From Lagopus muta (Eukaryota; Chordata; Aves; Galliformes; Phasianidae): a stretch of DNA of 64,000 nucleotides. Under the pieces are notes generated by a model, which was given only the letters and a program-made list of their open reading frames with translations, was not told where the DNA came from and did not search any database. The stretch lies in contig NC_064435.1 of NCBI RefSeq assembly GCF_023343835.1, forward strand, positions 79,618,134 to 79,682,133, read 5' to 3'. The stretch's first letter is position 1; each line of letters opens with the position of its first letter. This document shows positions 22,725 to 34,700 of this stretch, one piece after another. The position numbers and the translations under genes were made by a program.

Positions 22725-25700
22725 CTGGAAACAAGGAAGGGGAAATGTTAAATGATTTGTTGTAAGCTCTAGTGTCTGTTATCCAGATGTTTTGTGTAGC
22801 ATGACAAGGCCTTCATTTATATACTGACCTCCTGGTGCTGCTACTGTATGAACACTATTTCACAACAACACAGTCCTTCATGACTTTGGCTACTTGTAAA
22901 GAAGAGCTACTTTACAACAGCTGGATATATGACTATTTATAATTGAAAGAAAACAAGAATAGGAACAAAACAAAATTATTTGAAATAACACAACATGTGC
23001 TCAGTGGCATTTCAAGGACAGCTTCTATTTCTGGAGCAACAATGTTTTCTCACTCCAAGCCTTGCCTAGAACGGACCAATAGCTTTGCCTTGCTCTCGCA
23101 ATCTCAGTTTCTTTCTGATAATTACAACAAGATCTTACAATTTAAGTTACTCTTAGATCAGTGAACTAATGAAGCCTTTACCTCGCATTCTGGCATTCCA
23201 ATGAAGTGACAACCTTGATAAGCAGCAACTGCTTGTGTTAAAGCCAGAGGATCTGCCAGCCCTGTAACAAGGGATTACATGAAAGCAGGTTAGTCAGTTT
23301 ACTAGAATCACAATGTTTCTTCTTCTCTGCCATGGAAGGCTACCCATGCACACTTCAAAGCTGCAGTCTCAGGTGGTGGTGGAACACCCACTAAAATACT
23401 TGGCAGCACATGAGATAGATGCTTTCCATCCATAACCTTCTCCCTTTTCCTTTTGAAAGCCTGAATCTGCTGCCACAGAGTGGCGGCCTGAGCAGTAGCA
23501 GGTAGTGTAGGATTCACTTCCTTTTTGTGAAAAAGAAATGGGGAACTATTGCTATACAGACATAGCTTCCCCAGATCTACTTAGTCTTCACTCATCATTT
23601 ACATACTAAAAATGTTGCTGCTTCTGTTGCTCACGGCAAACAAAATGCCTTGAAACTACTGACCCACCTATCATGAGGTTTGCACGTCACGGTTGGCTTT
23701 AGGCTTCCACAGTAATTACAACAGTGGAACAAACACAAAAACCCAGACATCCCTGCCACACACATTCTCTGTGACACAAGGTGTCCTACAGTCATGACTA
23801 GATTGGAAACTATCGGTATTTATACACTGTCAAAACCTAACCTCAAAAATCTTTGTTCCTCCAGCAACAGTCACCACAAGGACGTCAAATGTAGGCTTCT
23901 GTCTGCATACACTTTTTGTTGGCCACGATCCATTTCACTACTTCATACCTGCTGTGCATCCAGTATTTGTTTTGGTATTTATTTCACCCCTACCCCACAA
24001 GTACTAAATGTTGAAGGTCAGAAGACTGGCAGATCTTAGTCCAACACAGTATCCCAACCAAGAAATACTGAAAGTATGTACCTATATCTTCGCTTGCAAA
24101 CCTCACCAGCCTCCTTGCCACGTAGAGTGGATCTTCACCACCTTCAAGCATTCGAGCAAGCCAGTAGAGGGAGGCATTTTCATCTGAGCCTCTCATAGAC
24201 TTATGCAGGGCAGAGATGCAATTGTAATGTTCTTCTCCTATTCACAATGGGGGAGCAGAGATAAAGAGAGCTATTTGGAGGAAAAGGAGCAAAATACATT
24301 TAAGAGAACAGAACGTATTTCTTTAGATCACAGTAGGTAAACATAACCTGCTTCATCCAGTTCTCTTCAAACGCGCATCATGCTGTTCATCGGTGTTTTC
24401 AGCACCTTCATGCTCTCATATGTTGATCACCACACCAGCAGTTAATAGCACAGTAGATAAAGATAAGAGTGGTCTGCTCTGTTGCTTAAACATTATAGGG
24501 CCAACAATTTGCTTCTGACACCCTACGGCCTTTCCTTCAGAAAAAGGAAAAGAAGTTGGGAAGAAGACCATGTATCTGTATCTCCTAATGCACACAAACT
24601 AAGGTATGAGAATATATCAGCCACGAAACATGGCTTTGGGATCTATACAGAGTGCTGAGAAGGCAGCAGAAGAATAAAAGAAAAGCAATTATATATGCAG
24701 GAGATATCTTAGAAAAAGAAATTTCACATCAAATAAAGCTTGAAATGAAACTTGAAAACAAAGCATGTGGCAAAGACAGACATGAGTTACACACAGACAT
24801 GAATTATACACAGGAAAAAAGGAAAACCCTGCAGTAGTGCCAGGATTTATGATTTGTTGTTCTTTATATTCCACATCATGACATCCTGTAGTGCACTGGG
24901 AGTTGAAGTGTTACTGCTCCAGTTCCATGGGCTGTTGATATTCCAGGTACCTGGTTCTCAGAAGAGAAGAACTACATCTCCCAGAAGATGGGACTGTTCC
25001 ATTTCCAAGTAGAGGGAAAGATAAGAGAGGTATTGATTTGATGGATGGACTGTTCAATGACATAGATGATGGCATCAAGTGCATCCTCAGCAAGTTTGAG
25101 GACAACACCATGCTGAGCAGTGCAGTCAATACATTGGAGGGAAGGGAAATCATCCATAGGGACCTGGACAAGCTGCAGAAGTGGGCCCATGAGAACCTAA
25201 TGAGGCTCAACTAGGTCAAGTGCAAGGTGCTGCTCTTGGGCCGGGGCAATCTCAGTTATTTATACAAACTGAGGGGAAGAACTCATTGAGAGCAGCCCTA
25301 CAGTGAAGGACTTGGGGGTCCTTGTGGATGAGAAGCTGGACATGAGCACATGAGCCTTCATGTGATCATTAGGGAGAAACACTCTGAGCCACTTCTATGA
25401 AATCAAGTACACAGAGGATGGGTGGGAACAAAGGTTCTATGGGACAGCAGCCACAAGCCAACAGCAAACACACAAAGTTACATACTCAGTACATGAGAAT
25501 TGTACCAGTAAACTGGTCAGATTTTCCTCTTTCTCCTCCTCCCTAATCGTGACTTCATTCCCACACATACTCCATAATATTTTTCTTCTCCCTCCCCACT
25601 GCCTATCTGCCACTTGCCAGCTGCTAATATACTGGTATCTGCACAGCTGGCACTTCCTGACAATGAGCCATCATTTCCTCTCTGTAACAAGGCTAAGAGC

Positions 25701-28700
25701 AGACACATACACTACAACAACCTTTTGAAATCTCTCATCACAGCTTTTCAATAGGAACAGTTAATTGAGCTGCATCAGGCACAGCATAAAAATGCTACCT
25801 GGCATGAATGTATGATACTACAGCAGAGGAATTTAAGTACTGCTGAAGAACTTGCACGGGCATTCAAGGGGATCTGTGTGATTTCTAATATCAGTCACTG
25901 TCTTTCCATCCTCTCACATAAAAATACATGGTGGCCAACCTTTGCAATATCAAGTCACAAGATTAGCAAGAGTGGTTAGCATAACAGAAGCCTTGAATGT
26001 GTTAGATTTAAGTGACCTGTCCTAAGCAAGTTCCAAAATTCATTACCTTAAAAAGCTAGTCTCAAAGCAAAGCAAGCCCCTCAGGTTTTTGAGTAACACT
26101 GTTGTGAACACGACCACTACCAAGACTTTCAATGAAATAAAGACATCAATGGAAGTTTGCCGGCCACCGCAAGAACAAGCCTCCTAACCAAAATACTACC
26201 TTTTGTCTTAGACTTGCCTCTTAGACCTCAATATCCCAATAACCTTAAAAAAAACCAAAACATTTTACTACACAACTATTGGCAGGGTTGCAACTATGTC
26301 TCTCAATCCACCTATGCTTCTGAAGCAGAGAGAACAAACGAGGAAATTCTGACTGAGCCTCCTCTAGTGCAAAGAAAAAGCAGCTTTTAGGCCAGATTTA
26401 ACTGTATCTGCTGCTTCATCAGAGCAACTGCTACGCAAGGGGGAGAAGTAGTGGGAATTATGGAGGCTCTTCCAAATGCTACTTTGCAGAAACTGTGTCA
26501 GGTACTCACCTGCTCGGTCATAGAGGATGTGCGATCGCTGCAGACCCTCCTTCACATGTTCTTCCGTTATCAGAACTCCATCCACAGAACAACCTTTGGT
26601 AAGGCTCAGCACAGTGGTCTTCCCTGCTGCCAGTCGGGCCTGTACTGCTAACTGAAGTCCATTCAATCCAGTCCTCGCATCACCATCACAAAGGTAGGCG
26701 AGAGTACTTAGAGCTTTTTCCTCTACATACACAGGTAATCTGCAACAAGAATATTTCGTGGCATTATCCCACCTCATGCTCCTCCCTCGCTGCGCATCAT
26801 GATAGGTAAGGCATTTCTTTATGGAGTCTGTCAAGAGTTTAAGCCAGCACTCCAGAATAACTGTACCTTCTTCAAGGAGTTTCAAACACCCTCTTGGTGT
26901 TTGAGGAAACAGAAAAATGAAGCAAGATGGTCAAGTATCACATGTATCAAATTACTTGGAAATCAAGGGACACGCACAAGCCAGCTGTTGGCACAGTGCG
27001 CTGATGAGAGCCAATGATTGGAAGTAACGCAATGCTTCCCTATTCCGTGATCTCTAACCCAACACACTCAGAACTTAAGAAAAACAAACATTTAGCACTC
27101 AGAAGAACTGAATCACAGTAGTTTTTCTGAGCAATTACAACCTCAAATTTTAACAGTCTGTGCAGATTTTTACAAGTGTGGCACGCAGGCTCTCATACAT
27201 TGCTGGCAAAAACACATAGCTAATAGTGGTGACTGTTGAAAAATGGTGTTTGGTAGATGAGAATTTGCTCTGTTAAATAATGTTATTGTGCTTTTTTGTA
27301 TCTGTGGTAGTTTTTACAGAAATAAATAGGAGGCATTATTTTCAGAGCAATCTACACACTACCATACGCATGGTTCTCTGCCTTACGCTGTTCTCTCTGA
27401 AGAAGGACTCTATCCCAGCAACTCTCTTTTCAGTAAGGAAATCAGATGGATGATCCAAAAAGGGAACAATTTTCCAGCATTGTTCAACAGAAGACCAAAA
27501 GGAAGCCCATGTTAAACACTGATTTGCAAACCAGCCAATTCAAAACCTCTCAGTACTTCTAATATAGACACTCACAGCCTGAACTGCATGGCGTCTTGGC
27601 TTGCCAACAGGAACCCAGGAATCCTTCACTTCACTGAGCTGCACGCCTACTGCATTACCTAACACCAAATACATCACGTACCATCTAGTTTATCATCTGA
27701 CTTAAATTTGAGATACCACACTCAGGGCACCACTGAAATGATAAAAGTAAAAAGCCATGAATGAAAAGACGAATGCGAAGACGAATGCATGTTTTTTCCT
27801 TTCATGTTCCCCAACCAATGCTTTACAAGGCACAATGCGATGGCAGTGAAGATGACGACAATGTAACAACGCATATCTGACCGTAGAGAAACCCACTAAC
27901 TGATGTAAAACTGATAAGGAAACATTACACGTGTGATGACACAACACAGAAAAGGATTCCAGTTTCTGTAGTGACGCTGTGTGTTTCTTAAGAATTAAAT
28001 TCTACGTTGGCTGAAAAGACATTAACACAAACCGCGGTCTTGTCTCAGCTCACCTCCTTCAACGTGCCTAGAAAGTGCACAGACAAACTCACAAAAGCAG
28101 AGCCCGTCCCAAACATCCAACTGTGACAAAAGCAGGAACTTATCAGAGGAAGGAGAACACACAGAAGAGTAAAGAGTCAAACTCAAACCCAGTAACAGCG
28201 CACAGCTGGGAGTGATCTCCTTAATTTTTGAAATGTTTCAGTTGTATCACGATCTTAGGCTTGAATTCCATGCATTTTTAAAATGGAGAACAGCTTAAGA
28301 TGAGGAATCCGAATTTCACTACGTAAAAACTGCCCAGTGAAAAACTCCAAATTGAATACGAGGCACCAGTGACACAGGAGAAATAAACAATCCCACATTA
28401 TTCAATGCAGTGAAAAGCTGTAGCAAGTGCACCTCTAATAAACCTTCTGGCACCTCAGTCAGGAGGTCAGCAGAGCCACCTCGTCCACTCAGTTCGGACG
28501 TGGCAACATCAGCTGAACACCAACAGACCAGAAGATACATGTGAAGCATGTCAGGCTTTTATTTCATCACATTTCACAAACTAAGTAGGATCAGGATAGC
28601 AATCCCTGACATGCATCAGATAACCACTGTAGGCCTGACAGTGGAAGTGTATGGGGTACGTAGCAAGCAAACCCTGTGCAGTTACTGAACAGAACTGTTC

Positions 28701-31700
28701 AGTAGGCTGTTACCAGCTGGGACTGCCTGGGGTTCTTGCATAGGTGGCCATATTCAGGCTCAGTACGCACACACATCCTATTCACTGGTGGTCAGTTAAT
28801 TTCACAGCACTTTGACAAGCGCAGACAGTTGCCCCTGTGGCAATTCAGCATCTCTGTAATGAAAACCTATTAGTAATTCCAGTTCTCTTTTTTAGTCAAA
28901 TGCAGTCCCCTTTTGCTATCCTGCTCCAGCTAATCAGCAGCCTTAAGCTGCTTCTGCAGTAGCTGGCTTTTCAGCAGACCAGACCACTGCACTTAAGATT
29001 GAACAGAAAACATCAAATGCATCAATGAAGGAATGCTGCCAGCATCTGGGATAGCAGCATGATCATATGTTCCAATTTACTGAAAGGTTCACTCAACAAT
29101 AATTATGCAAAACTCATACAATCACTAAGGCTAGAAAAGACCTCAAAGATCATCTAGTCCAAGAAACAGATGAAAGTGGAAATTTTATTGAATAGTAAAC
29201 GTTCCTGCTGCACGTGCCTGGGTCTGTGTGTCATGGCCAGGGCCACCCAATGGACCTGTGGGAAGAGGTCGGCCCAGGTGCCACTGACTGGTGGGAAACA
29301 CTGACACTGAGCACACGAGATGTGGGGAGGAATGGAGCGAGCAGCGGCGCTGCGGAAAGCCCAGGAACGTGTGCTGGGGCTGCAGTGCTGCTGGCACGCG
29401 TGCAGCAGGTGAGGCCAGTGCACGGTGATGAGCAAGCAATGGACGGCGACATCGCTGTGGGACGGGTGGTGATGTCACCCAGTGAAGGTGAGCACTGGCG
29501 ACACGGCCGAGCCGTGCTTTGTGACGTCTCCGTGCGATGCATTGTGACTGCTTGGCCCACGCTGCTTGAACGCGGGCGCGGCAGCCCGGCCTGGCAGTTC
29601 GTGCCTGGCCTCCGACCGAGCGACTGTGCGAGGACTGGAGTGTGGACAGGGCGAGCTTTGGAGCTGAAACGTGCTCTGGGTGCTGCTAGCGCAGCTCTCA
29701 GACGCCGTCTCAGAGCCACTTTGCTGTACCCCGACCCTGCTGGCAGCAGGCAGCCGGGACATTGCGGAGAGGCGCGTGCAGCAGCGCAGGTAGGCAGCGT
29801 GGCAATGCCTCACACCAGCAGCTGGAGGGGGATTCCTGAGGGACCATCCCCAGGCCGGCCCATGCCCGTGCGGTCTCTTGTCCTCTTCCAGCGTGACACC
29901 TGCTGTCACAGCATCTCCTGCTGGTGGAAGCATGGAGGTGACATTAGCCAAAGCAGCATCCATTGCACCATATTGGACCTATCTAGCTTTGCCATACTAT
30001 CTTATGGCACCATCTAATGGCAAATTGGTTACAAGTTACACACGCAGTAGAAATACGTAAAACCTTTACTTCCCCAAATCTATCTTTCACCATTACAAAA
30101 CAAAATCACGGAATGATGGAGGGCGATGGAGGCCCAGGCTGGGGCCCCAGTAGATGCAGCAATGGACAGTGAGGTCACCAACTGATTTGTTGTGATGTCA
30201 GCAATGGAGATGACTGTGACCTCGCTAGCCCTTCCTGTATAGATTTGGGCTCTGGCAGAGGCCAGCGTGCACTCGTGCCTGGACGCCAGTTGAGCATAGC
30301 TGCGAGACTTGGAGCACTGAGCGAGTTGGTTGCGTTGAGCTGTGGGGCTGCTGGCACCAGTTCTTGGTGCCCGTCCCACAGTATCAGCAGCGTTTCCCTC
30401 AGCCCTGCCTGCCTCGGGCAGCTGGGGCCGCACAGGGTGCGCTTGTAGCGGCAGAGGTGAGTGGTGCAGGACATCACGGCCCCTGAAGCAGCTGGTGGGG
30501 AACAGGGACCAGGAGGGTTTGCTGCTGAGGGACCGGGGGCAGCGAGTGACCGCAGGCTCTCTCTCTTTTGCAGTTTGTAACACCTTCTGCTTGCTGCAGC
30601 ACCAGCGAGGGGAGCAGCTTCCCGACCTCAGCTCTCCCCAGCCCACCGCACAGCCCGGGGCCATGGACGTGGCATCCGACTGGGTCTGCCCCATCTGCGG
30701 GCAAATTCGGGAGGATGTCACCTACGTGACCCCCTGCCAGCACCAGCTGTGCTACGGCTGTGCCATCTGGTGGGCCTACAAGAAGCCGAGTTGTGCCGTA
30801 TGCGGGCACGAAATTACAACCATCCGATACTCGGTGAGGTCGGATGATGACTTCCTCGAGTGTGCTGTCCCGCAGCCCGCAGCGCACTCAGATCAAGATC
30901 AAGGCCTGCAGGAGGAGCAGGGGCCTGCAGAGCCGGTGCTCATCCCACCTGAGCACAACTTTCCAGCCGAGGTCTGGGCTGCATTTTTCAGGGAACATCA
31001 GGGAGACCTCGAACCCCTGCTCCAATGGCTGCAGGAGGAGATCCAGCAGCAGTCCAGCGATGACTGGTGGGAAGTCCATGCGGGACAGTGGACCACCATG
31101 AACTTCCTCTGTGAGCATGGACTGGACGAGGAGGCCTTGCTGCAGGCGCTGCAGCCAATCACCGACGGCAATGTGGTGCCCTTTGTGAGAAGGCTCATCG
31201 GCACCGCAGCAGCCCTGTACAGCCCCACAATCCGCCACGAGCTGGACCACCAGGACAGCCACGCTGCTGGAGGACGGGAGGACGGACCTGCAGCCAGCAC
31301 CATCAGCAGCACCTCCCATCTGGAGCCTCCCACCTCGGGCCCAGGCCGCTCCACCAGCCCCGCAGGGCCCAGCGCCGAGGAGCTGCCCAGCAGCTCTCCT
31401 GGGGGACCCGGGCGCCCCAGCACCGCCACCGCGCCCTCAGCGGAGGAGCCCCAGGAGGAGCCAGGGCAGGCGGCAGCAGCGGGCCCCTCCACCCAGGGCA
31501 GGGACCGCTCAAGTGGGGGGCCCCGGCGCCCCCCAAAGAGGAAGGCCAGCAGCAGCCGCCAGGACTCGTCCCCACCCCGCAAGAGGCGGCCCCGGCGGCG
31601 GCGGCGCTAGGCCGGCACCGCACTGCCGTCACAGCACGGCTCCGGCGGGCCGGGAGGACGACATCTACCTCTCGGCCTGCTGCTTGCAGACTAAATAAAT

Positions 31701-34700
31701 AAAATGAACATCTGTTACAACAAAGAAGAAAAAGTCTCTGTGTTATTGACCAGGCCGTTGGCGTTGCTGTCCCCACCCATCACGCTTCCTCCATATTCCG
31801 CTCCTTGGGGAGGGCGTAGAAACACAACCTTATTTCCACCACCAGGAATCGGCACTCATGGCAGTGCTAACAAACCACGTGAGGGCTTCAACAAGTCGGA
31901 GATGGAGCACAAGTTACTGCAATGATCCCGCCATTTAAACGAGCGGGGGGAAGGGCAAATTTCTGCCCCTGGGGCGGAACACCTCCGGGCCACACCGCAG
32001 CCGGGGCCACCCAGCTGGACAGGACCCAGGAGTCCTGCCGGACTCTCGGCTGAACTGGCAAGGAGCTCTGCCCGCAAAGGTGAGTGCTGAGCTGGGCTGC
32101 ACGAGGTGCCAGCGTGCTGCCAGCGTGCAAAGGGCGCTGATCCTGCCCCTCTGCTCAGCTCTAAGGAGGCTGCAGCTGGAGCGCTGGGCCCAGCCATAGG
32201 CTCCCCAGTGCAGGGAAGAGCTGCCCTTGATCATCTTGCACATCCTCAGCCCTGGGATGTGCTAACTGTCCCTGTCCCAACTGCTCAGGGATTTAATGAT
32301 GCAGAACATCTTAATATGTAGTATCTGAATTTCAGTTTCTAACATCTGTCCCATGAAAAATTCCAAATAACACGAGGTGCTAGTGATCATCCAATTAATG
32401 TAGGAGAAATGAGAAAACAATTCCATATTCTTTAACGCAATGAAAAGCTGTAGCAAGAACACTTGTAATAAACCTTCTGCCCCCTTCAGCAGCCCTGCCA
32501 GTTCCAAGAGGGATGAGGTGCCAATCATGCTCCCATTCCACCTCCACATTGGATCTGTCAGTGCCTGGTAAGGAGCTGGCAGAACCTATGGCAGGGCCCC
32601 CTGGAACCAGCCCACCTGGGGGGACCCAGTGAACCTCCAAGAGGAAGGCCAGTAACTGCCAGGACCTGGCATCACCAAAGCAGAGGCCACCCAACCAGCA
32701 GCAATACAACAGTGATGGAGTTGGTGAGACTGGGGCTGTGCAGCAGCTGGGCCACACAGCAGCCCCGTCATTGCTGTCCACGTCCACCATGGAAATAAAG
32801 CAGAAACAAAGAGTGAAGAAAATGTGCTGGTGCTTCTAACAGCATAATGGTTGCAGCCATTACCTCCCTATCCCTAATGCTTTCTGCCCTTTTTCCTGCT
32901 GCTGTGCCACTGTTACATTCCAACCAAGATCCCCATGGGCCTCAGTGAAGGGAAGCATAGATTTCTGCACATGGGGAGGAAAGTCACCACATTCTACCCA
33001 GCTGGACAGGACCTTGGAGTTCTGCTGGACATTAAGCTGAACTAGCAAGGGACCCCCTAGTCACTAAGTTGAATGGTGCCCTGGGCTACGTGAAGCCAGG
33101 TGCTGCCAGCACGTGAAGGGTGGTGATCCTGCCCCTCTGCTCAGATTCCAAATGCTGGACCCAGAACTAGGCAGCCCAGCACAAGCGTGATGACATAAAG
33201 AAAAAGGTGCCAAATTCTGTAATGCCTCTCTGTGGTTCAACTCTACAGAAAGAAAAGACCACAAGTGAAAAAAAGAAGCAAGGTAGTCTAACCTTATTAT
33301 GAACTTGCAGCAACAGTGGGGACAAGAAAAAGCCACCAAGAAAACTTAAGGAAATAGATCTTGGTCAAGTATACTTTTCCTTTTGATAACTGCTATATAT
33401 ACACATAGTGCAGAGCCAATGAAACCGATGAAATTCAGCAATGGCTTCACTCTCACTGCGCACACAAGGTACCTGTAGAAACTAGCGAAGATTCACCACC
33501 AAGGTAGAGACCATTAAGAATCATCTTCCTTTCAAAATCTAAACAAGGTCACACAAGTGACATGATACCAAGACCATCTCAGAAACAGATTCCTAGTAGC
33601 AAATGCAGAATTTCACACTGCACGTTGTTAGAAACAAACTTACTCCTTAAGGAGACTGAAACCATAATTCAACGTTCATGCCCCTCTTCTGCCTTTTGGC
33701 TGGAGCTCTGCCTCCCTTCTGAAGTGGGCATTCCTCACATCTGGGGACATGCAGTGCTACAGCACCTTTTTCAACTCTGAAAAAGGTGACCAAAGTGAAC
33801 AACCAACTCAGCTGTAATTCTTAACATCCCTTTCATTTGTTCCCCAGGATAGATTGAACACTTATCTACCTGTGTCTAATGCTAGCCCTGCTGTCTAGAT
33901 GTGGTGAGGTAAAAAAGGTGAAAGAAGACACAGCTGCTCCTGGAGAGTGGTAGGTGGAGAGGAAATGAAGGAGCAAAAATAGCATGGGGTGTGAAGCAAG
34001 GAGGAGTTAACAATGAGACCAAAACTGAATCAGAGAAAGGGATAGAATGGCTTAAAAAAAAAAAAAAAAAGCCAAATTCCACAGCAAGATTATCTATGAG
34101 CTACTGATCAAAACCAGATTGCAGTAGAAAATACAAATAAAAAAGGTTAAACAAGATTGCAACAAAACCTCTTAAATTCTGACTTCAAAGCATCTGGCTC
34201 CCACTTGGTACTTGGTGTGGGGCACTTTCTCTTCATGGATATATTTTTGAAACTGTGTTAGTCTGACAATCTGCTTGCCAGACTTCTTCGAGTTTGATTA
34301 AACACCACATTGTGCTCTTTAAATCATCTACTGCTAACAGGAGGTTACAGATACAGGGAATCCAGTGAAACCCAAACCCAAACAACTGCAACTGAAACTA
34401 TGCCTCATACTTTAATCCTATACAGAAAGGAAAGTCTCTGAACCTCAGTCAGGGTGTGGCCACAAGCACAGCTGTGCCTTTATGTTAAAGATGACATGTT
34501 CTATTGCCCTCTCTTCCAAGATTCCTATCACCACATAGATGTTACAAAGGAGTAAAAACAAGCCACGATACCTTAAAAAAACGAAAAGGATAATAAAAAA
34601 AGAAAAAAAAAGGCAGAAGAGGGGATGACATCTTTCAGTCCCTTTCCTGACCACAGCATCCCAGCTAGCTATCCTTACTGCTTGCATTCTGTGATAATAC

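Larger units (their letters stand above)
29178..32288 (+). repeat. RING-gene segmental duplication, copy B
   Basis: Second copy of the unit at about 17218-20424, lying wholly inside WRNIP1 intron 3 and antisense to WRNIP1. Relative to copy A it lacks about 190 bp (17886-18077) and has about 110 bp extra (29822-29930), both between the two first-exon candidates. Confidence 0.9.

Noticed and set aside
30342-30662. N-terminal extension of RING copy B to 422 aa
   Set aside because: The frame is open through the short intron, but no in-frame ATG exists before MDVASDW and copy A is frameshifted there. The 315-aa start has a good GCCATGG context in both.
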